Notes: generated by a model from the sequence alone, not told the origin. A stretch of 64,000 bases of DNA from Devosia aquimaris (GCF_020169335.1 NZ_JAIEZN010000001.1:823426-887425); one strand, 5' to 3'. Positions 1-8,978 are shown, counted from the first letter of the stretch. A program made the numbers and translations.

Positions 1-960
1 ATTCGTCCGTTCCTGGTCGACTGGGCCGAGGTCAACGGTCCGGAATGGATCGACCAGTTCGTCGCCGGCTGGGCCGATGGCGCCAAGCTCGATGAAAAGG
101 TCATCGCTGCTCCGCTCGACGTGACTGCCGTGGGCATCTATTACAACGCCGACGCCTTCGCCAAGGCCGGCGTCGAGATCCCGGCTGACGGCTGGACCTG
201 GGACGAAGCCCTGCCCAAGTTCAAGGAAGTCGCCGAAAAGGCCGGCGTCCGCTTCCCGCTCGTGTGGGACGTCTCGGCACACCGCTTCCTGACCTATGAG
301 TTCCAGTACGGCAACCACGTCTTCTCCGAAGACGAGCCGCTGACCGTGGCCATGGACGATGCGTCCTGGGAAAAGACCATGGACCAGTTCATTGCCATGG
401 CCAATGAGTACATGCCCCCCGGCCTGTGGTCGGGTGCAAGCTCGGACAGCCCGGTCGACATGTTCGTCAACCAGCAGGCCGTCGCCTATATGTCGGGCAG
501 CTGGCAGATCGGCAACTTCGGCGATAACGCCAAGTTCAAGTGGGTTGCCGGCCCGACCCCCAAGGGCACTGTTGCTTCGTCCAACGTGGGCGGCAACTAC
601 CTGCTGGCTTTCAACACCAGCCCGCGCCTCGAAGAAGCCACCGCTTTCGTGAACTGGATGACCTCGCCGGAAATCCAGGCCGAATACGCCAAGACCTTCG
701 GCCTGCTGCCCGCCAACAAGAACGCCCCCGCTGTCGACTATGCCAGCGCCGACGCTCAGGCGGCCGTGGTGGCCTTCCAGAAGGAACTCGAAACCAGCCC
801 GCGCTATGCTGCCACCGACCAGGCCTGGCCGGAAATGCAGGCGACCTGGGATTCGATCAAGGCTGGCATCACCCAGGCTTACGTTGGTCAGATCACGACC
901 AAGGAAGCCGTTGCCGGTATCCGTGCCGCTGCTGAAGCCGCTATCGCGGCTGGCCGCTAA
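1..960 (+). CDS. Sugar ABC transporter substrate-binding protein, C-terminal part (5' end outside window)
   Basis: The frame is open from base 1, so the GTG at 121 is internal and the gene begins upstream of the window. The visible 319 residues are the C-terminal lobes of a family 1 extracellular solute-binding protein: a DVTAVGIYYNAD segment near the start, the aromatic-rich GGNYLLAFNTSPRLEEATAF stretch and the WMTSPEIQAEYAKTFGLLPA segment typical of sugar binders of the MalE/UgpB type. It would bind its ligand in the periplasm and deliver it to the two permeases that follow. The substrate cannot be read from the sequence; a mono- or oligosaccharide is inferred from family and neighbours. 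Confidence 0.9.
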   Translation: MRPFLVDWAEVNGPEWIDQFVAGWADGAKLDEKVIAAPLDVTAVGIYYNADAFAKAGVEIPADGWTWDEALPKFKEVAEKAGVRFPLVWDVSAHRFLTYEFQYGNHVFSEDEPLTVAMDDASWEKTMDQFIAMANEYMPPGLWSGASSDSPVDMFVNQQAVAYMSGSWQIGNFGDNAKFKWVAGPTPKGTVASSNVGGNYLLAFNTSPRLEEATAFVNWMTSPEIQAEYAKTFGLLPANKNAPAVDYASADAQAAVVAFQKELETSPRYAATDQAWPEMQATWDSIKAGITQAYVGQITTKEAVAGIRAAAEAAIAAGR

Positions 961-978
961 GTGAACGAGGGCGACCTG

Positions 979-1911
979 ATGGCAAATCCCGTGCAAACGC
1001 AGCCAGCGCCCCGGCGCTGGTCCCTGGGGCGACTGGGCCGTGTGGCCTGGCCATACCTGCTGCTGCTCCCGACGGTCGCCCTTCTGTTCATCTTCACCAT
1101 CTATCCCCTGCTGCAGGGGATCGTGATGAGCTTCTTCACCCGTGGCATCGTCGTGGTGCCGCAGGTGGAGAGCACCCACCCCGTCTTCGTCGGGCTGGAC
1201 AACTACACCCATCTCCTGGGTGACAAGAATTTCCAGGTCGCGCTGCTCAAGACCATCGGCTTTGTGGTCGTCGCCGTGCCGCTGCAATTGGCGGTGTCGC
1301 TGGCGCTGGCCGTGCTGCTGGCGCCGCAGTCGCGCGTCAACGCCTTCGTGCGCACCATCGTCTTTTTCCCCTCCATGATCTCCATGCTGATCGTGGGCGT
1401 CATCTGGGCCTGGCTGTTCGGGCGCAACAGCGGCCTGATCAACTATGTGCTGAGCCTGTTCGGCATCGGCGCCGTGCCGTGGCTGGAAGATGAACTGCTG
1501 GCGCAGATCGCCGTGGTCATCGTCTGGGTCTGGGGCGGCGCTGGCTTCAACATGATGGTGCTCATTGCCGGTCTGACCGCCATCCCGAGCGACCTCTACG
1601 AGGCCGCCGCCATCGACAACACCTCGCGCTGGCGCCAGTTCACCCGCATCACCGTGCCGCTGCTGCAGCCCTCGATCGTTGTGGTGGTGGTGCTGGGCAT
1701 CATCGAGGCCTTCAAGGTCTATGAGCTCGTCGTCTCGCTGACCACGGGCGGTCCCGGCCGCGCCACCGTCTATCTCATCCAGAACATCTACGAGACCGCC
1801 TTCCGTACGGTGAACCAGGCCGGCGCCGCCGCCGCCCAGTCGGTTGTTCTGTTCATCATCCTGATGGTTCTCACCATTCTGCAGCTGCGTTTCGCAAGGA
1901 AGCGGTCATGA
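979..1911 (+). CDS. Sugar ABC transporter permease, MalF/UgpA type
   Basis: A 310-residue inner-membrane permease with about six transmembrane segments. The first spans roughly residues 25-50. The EAA cytoplasmic loop that docks on the ATPase is visible as DLYEAAAIDNTSRWRQFTRITVP. I chose ATG 979 over the upstream GTG at 961 because a GAGGG ribosome site at 966-970 precedes it. It follows the binding-protein gene by 18 nt and overlaps the next permease by four bases (ATGA), so it is part of the same operon. No ATPase gene follows; the complex probably borrows a shared MsmK/UgpC-type ATPase encoded elsewhere. Confidence 0.92.
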   Translation: MANPVQTQPAPRRWSLGRLGRVAWPYLLLLPTVALLFIFTIYPLLQGIVMSFFTRGIVVVPQVESTHPVFVGLDNYTHLLGDKNFQVALLKTIGFVVVAVPLQLAVSLALAVLLAPQSRVNAFVRTIVFFPSMISMLIVGVIWAWLFGRNSGLINYVLSLFGIGAVPWLEDELLAQIAVVIVWVWGGAGFNMMVLIAGLTAIPSDLYEAAAIDNTSRWRQFTRITVPLLQPSIVVVVVLGIIEAFKVYELVVSLTTGGPGRATVYLIQNIYETAFRTVNQAGAAAAQSVVLFIILMVLTILQLRFARKRS

Positions 1912-2726
1912 CCCAAACCCAGTCCCCCTGGCGCTATGTCGGCATTGCCATCGTCCTGCTGCTGTTCGCGCTGCCGCCGATCTGGCTGTTCCTGTCCTCG
2001 CTCAAATCGCAGTCCGAGATCTTCCAGTGGCCGCCCTCGCTGTGGCCGCAGGCGCCGACGCTGCAGAGCTATTACGACACCTTCAGCCGCGCCAACTTCC
2101 TGCTCTACTTCCAGAACTCGGCAGTCGTGGCCGTGCTCTCGGCTGTCCTTGCCGTCACCATCAGCGTGATGGCCGGCTATGCCCTGGCCAAGTTCCGCTT
2201 CAAGGGCGACACGGTCTTCTTCCTGCTCATCATGTCCGCACTGATGGTGCCGCTGCAGATCGTGCTGATCCCGGTGTTCCTGGTGCTGCGCGACCTGGGC
2301 CTGCTCAACACGCTGGCCGGCCTCATCATCGCCCCGGCTGCCACGCCGAGCGGCGTGTTCCTGATGCGCCAGTATATCCTGACCATTCCGGACAGCCTGC
2401 TGGAGGCCGCCCGTATCGACAAGACGCCCGAGTGGCGCATCCTGCTGCGCATCATCGTTCCGCTGGCCCTGCCGGCCATCGGCACGCTGCTGGCGTTCAA
2501 CCTGGTCTATCGCTGGAATGACTATCTCTGGCCCTTCCTGATCATCACCGAGCAGGAAAAGTGGACTGTCCAGCTCGCCCTGGCCAATAGCGTGGGCCGC
2601 TTCGGCATCGATTGGCCGCGCCTGCTGTCGATCTCGGTCATGTCCGTTCTGCCCATGCTGGTGATGTTCATCGCCCTGCAGAAAACGCTGATGAACGGCC
2701 TGATGGCCGGCGCAGCCAAGGAGTGA
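1908..2726 (+). CDS. Sugar ABC transporter permease, MalG/UgpE type
   Basis: A 272-residue inner-membrane permease, partner of the preceding MalF-type subunit. It has an N-terminal transmembrane helix at about residues 9-30, the MALG-like FQNSAVVAVLSAVLAVTISVMAGYALAKFRF region, and an EAA loop reading SLLEAARIDKTPEWRILLRIIVP. The ATG overlaps the upstream stop codon (ATGA at 1908-1911), which points to translational coupling. This is the last transporter gene of the operon visible here; a GC-rich hairpin follows. Confidence 0.92.
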   Translation: MTQTQSPWRYVGIAIVLLLFALPPIWLFLSSLKSQSEIFQWPPSLWPQAPTLQSYYDTFSRANFLLYFQNSAVVAVLSAVLAVTISVMAGYALAKFRFKGDTVFFLLIMSALMVPLQIVLIPVFLVLRDLGLLNTLAGLIIAPAATPSGVFLMRQYILTIPDSLLEAARIDKTPEWRILLRIIVPLALPAIGTLLAFNLVYRWNDYLWPFLIITEQEKWTVQLALANSVGRFGIDWPRLLSISVMSVLPMLVMFIALQKTLMNGLMAGAAKE

Positions 2727-2732
2727 CCGGCC

Positions 2733-2773
2733 GGGCGGCGGAAAGCGGTTTCTCCCCTGCTTTTCCGCCGCCC
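2733..2773 (+). terminator. Candidate terminator hairpin after sugar ABC operon
   Basis: GGGCGGCGGAAA at 2733-2744 can pair with TTTCCGCCGCCC ending at 2773, a 12-bp GC-rich stem. No T-run follows, so it may be a partial or Rho-assisted terminator. A second 8-bp hairpin (GACTCGCC/GGCGAGTC, 2822-2843) lies just before the next gene. Confidence 0.45.
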
Positions 2774-2861
2774 GTCACATGCCTGTAACGGGCGCCGTGA
2801 TGTAAGCTGGGCCAACACGACGACTCGCCAAATTCGGCGAGTCCACGCCGCCGGAGCCAGC

Positions 2862-3677
2862 ATGAACTACCAAGCCGTTCTCGAAGACATGATTGCCGTT
2901 GCCCGCCAGGCTGGCGCGCTCACCCAGGGCTATTTCGCCCGCTTCCGCGATCTCGAGATCGGCATCAAGGGCCCGGCCGATTTCGTCTCCGAGGCGGACA
3001 AGGAGAGCGAGCTGCTCATCCGCCGCTACCTCTTCGAGCGCTATCCCGATTTCAGCTTCACCGGCGAGGAATTCGCCCCGGTCGACAACGACAACGAACA
3101 CCGCTGGCTGGTCGATCCCATCGACGGCACGACCAATTTCATCAATGGCATGCACTACACCATTTCCCTGGCCCTGCGCCGCGGCAATGAGACGGTCTGC
3201 GGTGTGCTCTACAATCCGCCAGCCGATGAGATGTTCATTGCCGTCGCCGGGCACGGCGCCTTCCTCAATGGCGAACGGCTCAAGGTCAGCGAACAGGTTG
3301 ATCCGGGCATGTTCAACATCGGCACCGGCATGGCCACGCCCGGCATGCACACCTATCCCGGCTTCTACCAGCGCCTCGACGCCATTCGCGCGCCGATCAG
3401 CTCGGTGCGCGTGGTCGGCAGCGCCGCCAATAGCTGCGCCTATGTCGCCATGGGCCGGCTCACCGGCTATTTCGAGGAAACCGGCTTTGTCGATACGGCA
3501 GCGGGCATCCTCTTCGTGCAGGAAGCCGGTGGCGTGGTGACCGATTGGTGGGGGCGCGGCCCCGATGTCTATGAGCGCACGGGCACGCTGATCGTGGCCA
3601 ACAAGGCCACGCACGCCTATCTGCTCGACAAGCTCAAGGATGTGCCGAAGAAGGATCCGGAAGCCGGCAGGCACTGA
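2862..3677 (+). CDS. Inositol monophosphatase family protein (SuhB/CysQ-like phosphatase)
   Basis: A 271-residue Mg-dependent phosphatase of the inositol monophosphatase superfamily. The metal-binding motifs are plain: GEE near residue 68 and WLVDPIDGTTNF near residue 82. The C-terminal helix region reads VGSAANSCAYVAMGRLTGYFE then VDTAAGILFVQEAGG. The usual PWD of the third metal site appears as FVDTAAG, keeping the aspartate. It may dephosphorylate inositol phosphate or another sugar phosphate; the exact substrate is not deducible. It follows the sugar ABC operon by 135 bp and may be co-regulated with it. Confidence 0.88.
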   Translation: MNYQAVLEDMIAVARQAGALTQGYFARFRDLEIGIKGPADFVSEADKESELLIRRYLFERYPDFSFTGEEFAPVDNDNEHRWLVDPIDGTTNFINGMHYTISLALRRGNETVCGVLYNPPADEMFIAVAGHGAFLNGERLKVSEQVDPGMFNIGTGMATPGMHTYPGFYQRLDAIRAPISSVRVVGSAANSCAYVAMGRLTGYFEETGFVDTAAGILFVQEAGGVVTDWWGRGPDVYERTGTLIVANKATHAYLLDKLKDVPKKDPEAGRH

Positions 3678-3693
3678 GGCCCGCCACCGCGCC

Positions 3694-4527
3694 TCACCCC
3701 ATGAGGGCCAGCAGGCCCTCGGGGTCGTCGGTGGTGATCTGATCGACCTTGAGGGCCAGCAGCTTCTCGACTGCTGGCCTGGTGGCGGCGCTAGCCTCGC
3801 GGATGGTCCAGGCGTCGATGCGCTTGCCATGGGCATGGAAGGCCCCGACCATGTCAAAGCCCGCATCGGCGGCCAGCGTCACGATCTCCCAATAGAGATA
3901 GATCATGTCCGTGCCGGGCAGGGCGGCGACGGCATCGTCGACAAAGCCCTGCAGCGTACCATTGGCCATGGCGGCCTTGAACCTGGCCTCGTCGCTGGCA
4001 TCATAGCCACTGCGCATGCCTGGAACGGCCTCGGTCAGCAGGCGCACGGCCTCGGCCGACCCGGACGAGGCAATCATTGTTTTGGCGACCGGCGCCGTCG
4101 CCCGCGCGAATTTGTCCAGCACGGCCGGCGTCAGCACGGTTTCGTCTTCCTTGTAGTCGAGCTGCAGCAGCGCATCGGGATGCACGCTCCCCTCGGCCAT
4201 CAAGGCGCACAAATCTTCGAGCAGCATCACCCGGTCGGCGATCGGCGCGCCATCATTGTCCCGCAGGTGCAGCGCGCGGATGGCGGCGTCGCTCGCCTTG
4301 GCGACGGGACCGGTGCCGGTCGTCTCGCGGTCCAGGGTCTTGTCATGCAATACGGCCAGGCCACCATCGGCCGTCAGCACCAGATCGACCTCGACGCTGG
4401 CGCCAAGCCGCATGGCTTCGAGGATGCGCGCACCGGTGAACACCGGGTCGGACGCCTTGCGCCGCCCGCGATGCCATTTGAGCCAGCTGCGGTGGCCGTC
4501 GCGGGCGATGAAAAGCGGGTCGGTCAT
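3694..4527 (-). CDS. Glycerophosphodiester phosphodiesterase (GDPD) family protein
   Basis: A 277-residue TIM-barrel phosphodiesterase. The family signature is present: HRG near residue 19, then GASVEVDLVLTADGGLAVLHD with the metal ligands E and D and the second catalytic histidine (LHD). The usual PENT motif after HRG is replaced by a different stretch (KASDPVFTGARI). Enzymes of this family hydrolyse glycerophosphodiesters to sn-glycerol-3-phosphate and an alcohol. No signal peptide is seen, so it should act in the cytoplasm. It is the last gene of a five-gene minus-strand ABC operon, which suggests that the transporter imports a phosphodiester this enzyme then cleaves. Confidence 0.88.
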   Translation of the reverse strand: MTDPLFIARDGHRSWLKWHRGRRKASDPVFTGARILEAMRLGASVEVDLVLTADGGLAVLHDKTLDRETTGTGPVAKASDAAIRALHLRDNDGAPIADRVMLLEDLCALMAEGSVHPDALLQLDYKEDETVLTPAVLDKFARATAPVAKTMIASSGSAEAVRLLTEAVPGMRSGYDASDEARFKAAMANGTLQGFVDDAVAALPGTDMIYLYWEIVTLAADAGFDMVGAFHAHGKRIDAWTIREASAATRPAVEKLLALKVDQITTDDPEGLLALMG

Positions 4528-4555
4528 GGCGGATCAGTCCACAAGAGAGGGGGAG

Positions 4556-4577
4556 GGCCGGCCCCGCGGGGCCGGCC
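4556..4577. repeat. Perfect GC palindrome between ABC ATPase and GDPD genes
   Basis: GGCCGGCCCC at 4556-4565, a GC loop, and GGGGCCGGCC at 4568-4577 form a perfect 10-bp stem in the 55-nt gap between the ATPase stop and the GDPD start. There is no T-run, so I read it as an intercistronic processing or attenuation hairpin that could lower phosphodiesterase expression relative to the transporter. The function is inferred. Confidence 0.5.
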
Positions 4578-4582
4578 GAAGG

Positions 4583-5662
4583 TCAGGCGTCGACCAGCTG
4601 CCGCAAAGCGGCGGTTTCCTTGCCCAGCGCGACGCGATGGATCAGCACATTGTCGCGATAGGCGGCGATGGCCTTGGGCGCCAGCGAGACGCCCTGGCCG
4701 GTAGCAAACAGGTCCGGATGGGACACCATCGCCTTGAGCCGCGTGCCATCGAGCAGCACCAGGTCGACCAGGCCATGGGTGCCATAGTCGGTGACGCGGT
4801 GCACATGGCCCTGCGCGTTCTCGCCAGCCACGGTCAGCTCAAGCGCTTCGGGGCGGATGGCCAGCACTGCCGGACCATCGGCCACCGGCACCGGGGTCGA
4901 ATAGCCGGCCTTGGAGAAGACTCCGTTCTGCACCACGCCCTCGATCAGGTTCATCGTGCCGATGAAGCCGGCGACGAAGGGCGTGCGCGGTTCGCGGTAG
5001 ACAATGTCGGGCCGGTCGATCTGCTCGGTCTTGCCGTCGCGCATGACCACAATGCGGTCGGCCATCGACAGCGCCTCGTCCTGGCCATGCGTCACAAAGA
5101 GCGTGGTGATCTTGAGCCGCTGCTGAATGTCGCGCACCTCTTCGCGAAGTCTTTCGCGCAAGTGCTGGTCCAGACTCGCAAAAGGCTCGTCGAGCAGCAG
5201 GATTTTCGGCTCCAGCACCAGCGACCGCGCCAGCGCCACGCGCTGCTGCTGCCCGCCCGAGAGCTGCGTCACGCCACGCGTGCCATAGCCGCCCAGGCCC
5301 ACCAGTTCGAGCACGGCCTCGACCTTCTCGCGGATCTGCGCCTTGGGCAGGCGCCGCAGCTTCAGGCCGAACGCCAGATTGTTGAACACATTCATATGCG
5401 TCCACAGCGCGTGGCTCTGGAACACCATGCCGGTCGGGCGCTCTTCGGGTGGCAGGTGCACCACCTCCTCGCCGTCGATGCGGATCGAGCCTTCGCTCGG
5501 CATTTCGAACCCGCCCACCATGCGCAGCAGGGTGGATTTGCCCGAGCCTGACGGCCCCAGCAGGCAGACCAGCTCACCGTCGGCGACATCGAGCGAGAAA
5601 TCATCGACCGCCAGCGTGGTCGAGAACAGCTTGGAGACGTTTGAGATCGACAGATTGGACAT
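4583..5662 (-). CDS. ABC transporter ATP-binding protein (PotA/FbpC-like)
   Basis: A 359-residue ATPase that powers the adjacent importer. Walker A is GPSGSGKST near residue 36, the signature is LSGGQQQR near residue 134, Walker B is ILLLDEP, and the H-loop is VTHGQDEA. A C-terminal TOBE-type regulatory domain follows after about residue 240 (FVAGFIGTMNLIEGVV, then AIRPEALEL). It lies 6 nt downstream of the PotC-like permease gene. The closest families are the spermidine/putrescine and ferric iron type ATPases, but the substrate of this complex is more likely an organic phosphodiester, judging from the GDPD gene that follows. Confidence 0.93.
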   Translation of the reverse strand: MSNLSISNVSKLFSTTLAVDDFSLDVADGELVCLLGPSGSGKSTLLRMVGGFEMPSEGSIRIDGEEVVHLPPEERPTGMVFQSHALWTHMNVFNNLAFGLKLRRLPKAQIREKVEAVLELVGLGGYGTRGVTQLSGGQQQRVALARSLVLEPKILLLDEPFASLDQHLRERLREEVRDIQQRLKITTLFVTHGQDEALSMADRIVVMRDGKTEQIDRPDIVYREPRTPFVAGFIGTMNLIEGVVQNGVFSKAGYSTPVPVADGPAVLAIRPEALELTVAGENAQGHVHRVTDYGTHGLVDLVLLDGTRLKAMVSHPDLFATGQGVSLAPKAIAAYRDNVLIHRVALGKETAALRQLVDA

Positions 5663-5668
5663 AAGAAA

Positions 5669-6493
5669 TCAGGCTCCAAAGCCGCGGGCAAAGCTGCCCG
5701 AATTGACGACGCGGCGCGTGAAGACGAGCGCGATGAGTGAGGGAATCCAGAGCAGGACAGAGAGCACTGCCGCGTATTGGATCACCGGCTGGTTGTTGAT
5801 GAAGCTGATCATCAGCACCGGCATGGTGCGGATCTGCGGGGCACCGATGAGCCAGGCGCCCTCGGTTTCGTAGAACGTGCCCACAAAGCTCAGCAGCACC
5901 GCCGCGCCGATGGTCGGCGCGGCCTGCGGCAGGGTGATCGACCAGAACACGCGCAGCGGCTTGGCGCCGGCATCGCGCGCGGCTTCTTCCATGCGCCGGT
6001 CCACGGCCTGGAAGGCGGCGACCGGAATCCAGATCATGAACAGCAGCGTGCCCACCAGCTGGATCAGCACCACGCCCCAGAAGGTGGCGATGAGGTTGAG
6101 CTGGAGGAAGATGGCGGCAATCGCCACCAACAGACCAAACTTGGGGAAGGCCTGCCCGGCCAGGAACGAGAAGAACAGCAGCGTCCGTGCGGGAAACTCC
6201 ATACGCGCGAAGGCATAGGCGGCCGGCAGGCAGATCAGCGCCGACAGCGCGGTCACGACCGCCGACAGCGACAGCGACATGGTCAGCGCGCTCCACACGT
6301 CAGAGCGGGCCAGCGTCATCTGCCAGAACTTGAAGCCGAATTCCTGCGGCAGCACGGATGGAAAGCGCCACACATTGGACACCGACCAGGTGACCACGAC
6401 GAGCATGGGCACCACGATCACCACCGTCAGAACAAGGGCAAAGACAATGCCGACCCAGTCTCTACGGGGCTTTGCAACAGCAATAGTCGCCAT
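5669..6493 (-). CDS. ABC transporter permease, PotC-like
   Basis: A 274-residue inner-membrane permease. An N-terminal helix spans about residues 14-35, and the EAA loop reads MEEAARDAGAKPLRVFWSITLP. Two nucleotides separate it from the preceding permease gene and six from the ATPase. It forms the translocation channel together with the PotB-like subunit. No residue motif defines the substrate. Confidence 0.92.
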   Translation of the reverse strand: MATIAVAKPRRDWVGIVFALVLTVVIVVPMLVVVTWSVSNVWRFPSVLPQEFGFKFWQMTLARSDVWSALTMSLSLSAVVTALSALICLPAAYAFARMEFPARTLLFFSFLAGQAFPKFGLLVAIAAIFLQLNLIATFWGVVLIQLVGTLLFMIWIPVAAFQAVDRRMEEAARDAGAKPLRVFWSITLPQAAPTIGAAVLLSFVGTFYETEGAWLIGAPQIRTMPVLMISFINNQPVIQYAAVLSVLLWIPSLIALVFTRRVVNSGSFARGFGA

Positions 6494-6495
6494 GG

Positions 6496-7362
6496 TCAGT
6501 TTCCCCTGTTGCGGGCCACGGCCCGGACATAGAACAGGCCAAAGGCAATGCAGAACACCATGGTGATGGTTGCCTGGGTAAGGGCCATTTCGGGATTACG
6601 CAGATCGCGGAACGTGCGCTGCATGAACGGGCCCATCATTTCGGGCGAAGCCGGACCCAGCACATAGGGCAGGGTGAACGAGGCAAACAGGCCCAGCATG
6701 GTGAAGCTCACCACCACGGCCACCGACGTCCACATGCGCGGCAGTATGATGTGCCAGAACAGCGCCAGCGGCTTGGCGCCGACGTCGCGGGCAGCCTCGA
6801 CGGCCTGGTTGGAAACAGCGCCCAGCCCGGACACCAGGATCAGCACGGTCAGCGGGATATTGTCCCACACCAGCCCGATCACCGGGCCCCAGGGAGTGAG
6901 ATAGGGCGACCGAATCTTGGGCAGGCCCACGGCGTTCAGCAGCAGATCGGCCATGCCATTGGGGCCCAGCACGCGGATGAACGCGAAGGCCAGGATGATC
7001 GATGGCACGAACATGGGAAACATCGCCATGGTCTGCACATAGGTGGCCAGACGGCCCTGCGCGAAGCGCAGATAAAGCGCCAGCGGAATGCAGATCACCA
7101 GCAGCAGGCCCAGCGTGATCAGGCAGGTCCACAGCGTAATGCCCAGGTTGGCAAGGCTGTAGGGATCCGAGAAGAAGGTGACGAAATTGTCAAATGAGAG
7201 GGGGCGAGAGCCATCGGCCTGCTGCGGCGTCAGCGCCGTCGTCAGGCCCGACAGGATCGGCCAGATGGTCATCCATGCAAAAAGCAGGACAGGCACAGCC
7301 ACGAGCAGGAGGCCGGTTAGCCTCCTGCTCGGCTGGACCCAGGATACGGGTCTAGCGGTCAT
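6496..7362 (-). CDS. ABC transporter permease, PotB-like
   Basis: A 288-residue inner-membrane permease with an N-terminal membrane helix at about residues 14-34. Its EAA loop reads AVEAARDVGAKPLALFWHIILP. It begins 2 nt after the binding-protein stop codon, so the four transporter genes are tightly coupled. The pair of single-domain permeases matches the PotBC arrangement rather than the double-length FbpB/YnjC fusion. Confidence 0.92.
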   Translation of the reverse strand: MTARPVSWVQPSRRLTGLLLVAVPVLLFAWMTIWPILSGLTTALTPQQADGSRPLSFDNFVTFFSDPYSLANLGITLWTCLITLGLLLVICIPLALYLRFAQGRLATYVQTMAMFPMFVPSIILAFAFIRVLGPNGMADLLLNAVGLPKIRSPYLTPWGPVIGLVWDNIPLTVLILVSGLGAVSNQAVEAARDVGAKPLALFWHIILPRMWTSVAVVVSFTMLGLFASFTLPYVLGPASPEMMGPFMQRTFRDLRNPEMALTQATITMVFCIAFGLFYVRAVARNRGN

Positions 7363-7364
7363 AA

Positions 7365-8513
7365 TCAGGCGTTGCGATCAACGTTGGGAGCAACATTGCG
7401 GTACCAGCCATCGCTGATCGCCGAACCCCAGTCGCCGCCCGGGAAGGTCGGGATCGAGGAGGGCACGATGTCCTTGTACTTGTTGCGCAGGTCTTCGGCG
7501 ACATTGTCCCACGACACGCCGGGGAAGCCGCCCAGTTCCACGATGATCGCGCCCTGGATTTCTTCGGTGAGCACGAAGTCCGCCAGCTTGAGGGCCGCGT
7601 CCTTGTTGGCGCCGTTCGAGAGCACGACGCCACGCGAGAAACCGCCCGAGAAAGCCAGGTCGGTGAGCTGCACGAGGCCGGTGGTCTCCGGCAGCACGCC
7701 GGTGGCAATGCCCTGCAGGGCCTGATCGGACCAGGCCGGGATCATCGTCACAGCCGACTGGCCGAGCAGCTGCACCGACTGGGTGTTGCCCGAGGTATAG
7801 GCGCCGTTGTCGAACAGCGACGGCGCGATGTCGTTCAGGATCTCCCAGGCCGGAGCCAGGGTCTTTTCGGCATATTCGGGCGTGAAGTTGTCGAGAGTGA
7901 ACAGGCTCGGGTCGCGGCCATTGGCTTCATGGATGGCGCGACGCACGAAATTGCCGCCCGAGCCGCCCTTGTCGGGGCGGTTGTAGATGAACTGGCCCGG
8001 GTTCGCCTTGATCCAGGTGACCAGGTCGTCCCAGGTCTTGGGAACGTCAGCGGCCGGCAGCTTGGTGGTGTCATAGGCCAGCAGCACCTGGCTGCCGCGA
8101 TAGGGCACTGCGAAGTCGGTCTCGATGGCCAGCGGATTGACCTTGGACCAGTTCGACAGGCTTTCCTTGAGGTTGACGTAAAGGCCAGCTTCCATAGCGC
8201 CCTTCGGGCTCAGCGGATCGGCCGTCTCAAAATAGTCAGCCTGCGGATCGGTGCTGGTCTGCATGGCAGCCAGAGCACGGTCGGCAATGGCGTCCTGGCC
8301 AGCGCCGTCGCCGGCGTCGATCAGGTTGATGCTCAGGCCCGGATTGGCGGCCTCGAACTTGGGGGCGATCACATTGGTCCAGAAGTCCAGGATGTTGGTG
8401 TCCGAGGATGTGTACCAGTCGATCTTGCCTTCAGCGGCAGACGAGACGCGGGGCAGCAGGACCATGCCGGCGGCCACACCACCAGCGGAAATCAGAAAAG
8501 CGCGACGTTTCAT
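7365..8513 (-). CDS. ABC transporter substrate-binding protein (family 1, PotD/FbpA-like)
   Basis: A 382-residue periplasmic binding protein. The start MKRRAFLISAGGVAAGMVLL has KRR followed by a hydrophobic stretch and a SSAA cleavage region, so it is exported, possibly by Tat (not a full twin-arginine consensus). The mature part begins GKIDWYTSSDTNILDFW, like iron/polyamine-type binders, and carries FSGGFSRGVVLSNGANK near the C-terminus. It is the first gene of the operon binding protein-permease-permease-ATPase-GDPD. The ligand is not deducible from motifs; a glycerophosphodiester is inferred from the last gene. Confidence 0.9.
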   Translation of the reverse strand: MKRRAFLISAGGVAAGMVLLPRVSSAAEGKIDWYTSSDTNILDFWTNVIAPKFEAANPGLSINLIDAGDGAGQDAIADRALAAMQTSTDPQADYFETADPLSPKGAMEAGLYVNLKESLSNWSKVNPLAIETDFAVPYRGSQVLLAYDTTKLPAADVPKTWDDLVTWIKANPGQFIYNRPDKGGSGGNFVRRAIHEANGRDPSLFTLDNFTPEYAEKTLAPAWEILNDIAPSLFDNGAYTSGNTQSVQLLGQSAVTMIPAWSDQALQGIATGVLPETTGLVQLTDLAFSGGFSRGVVLSNGANKDAALKLADFVLTEEIQGAIIVELGGFPGVSWDNVAEDLRNKYKDIVPSSIPTFPGGDWGSAISDGWYRNVAPNVDRNA

Positions 8514-8978
8514 TCAGTCTCTCCCTGAATCTGTTCATGGAACAGATGTTCTAACAGGCAAGGCTGCTTGCCCGTGGGTTTCATCGATCTTCCGTCGACC
8601 TCACCCGAACTTGAGCAAACGCCAGCTCTCTCGACATTTCAAGAGAAAACGCGCGGCACGGGTTGTGGCGACTGCGCGGTACAAATCACAGCTGTGCGAC
8701 AGTTGTGTAACAGCGCCAAGGCAGTGTGGTGACTACGTCTCTATCGCGTTGAGTGCTATGAGGGTTTTGAAAAAGATGATGGCGCCGCAAAGACTTGCCT
8801 GCACCGAAAGCGTAACGGTTGGGTTGCGATTGTCGCGCCTTGCTGCGAGGGAGGTTCTGGCACTCTACAGCTTGGATGACAGTTTGTGCACAGGCCGGCG
8901 CCTGCTGCGCCCCTGGGCCTCCTGCCTGGAAACGTTGAACCAAGCCTTGTCACAATGAAATGAAAATTCTGTGCGGGC
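8514..8978. promoter_or_regulatory. 465-bp intergenic region with leader palindromes ahead of the binding-protein gene
   Basis: No convincing gene lies here. Reading toward the minus-strand operon, a 19-bp inverted repeat with 8-bp arms and a 3-nt spacer (ATCTGTTC-ATG-GAACAGAT) spans 8529-8547, about 16 nt from the start codon. A second hairpin, GGCAAG-GCTG-CTTGCC, spans 8557-8572. A small perfect palindrome CACAGCTGTG is at 8687-8696. The first is the best operator candidate. The rest of the gap is moderately AT-richer than the flanks and shows nothing else I recognise. Confidence 0.4.

Noticed and set aside
8251-8958. Possible gene of 235 codons in the murQ/ABC intergenic region
   Set aside because: It begins inside the binding-protein gene on the opposite strand, and its later part has no domain or plausible start.
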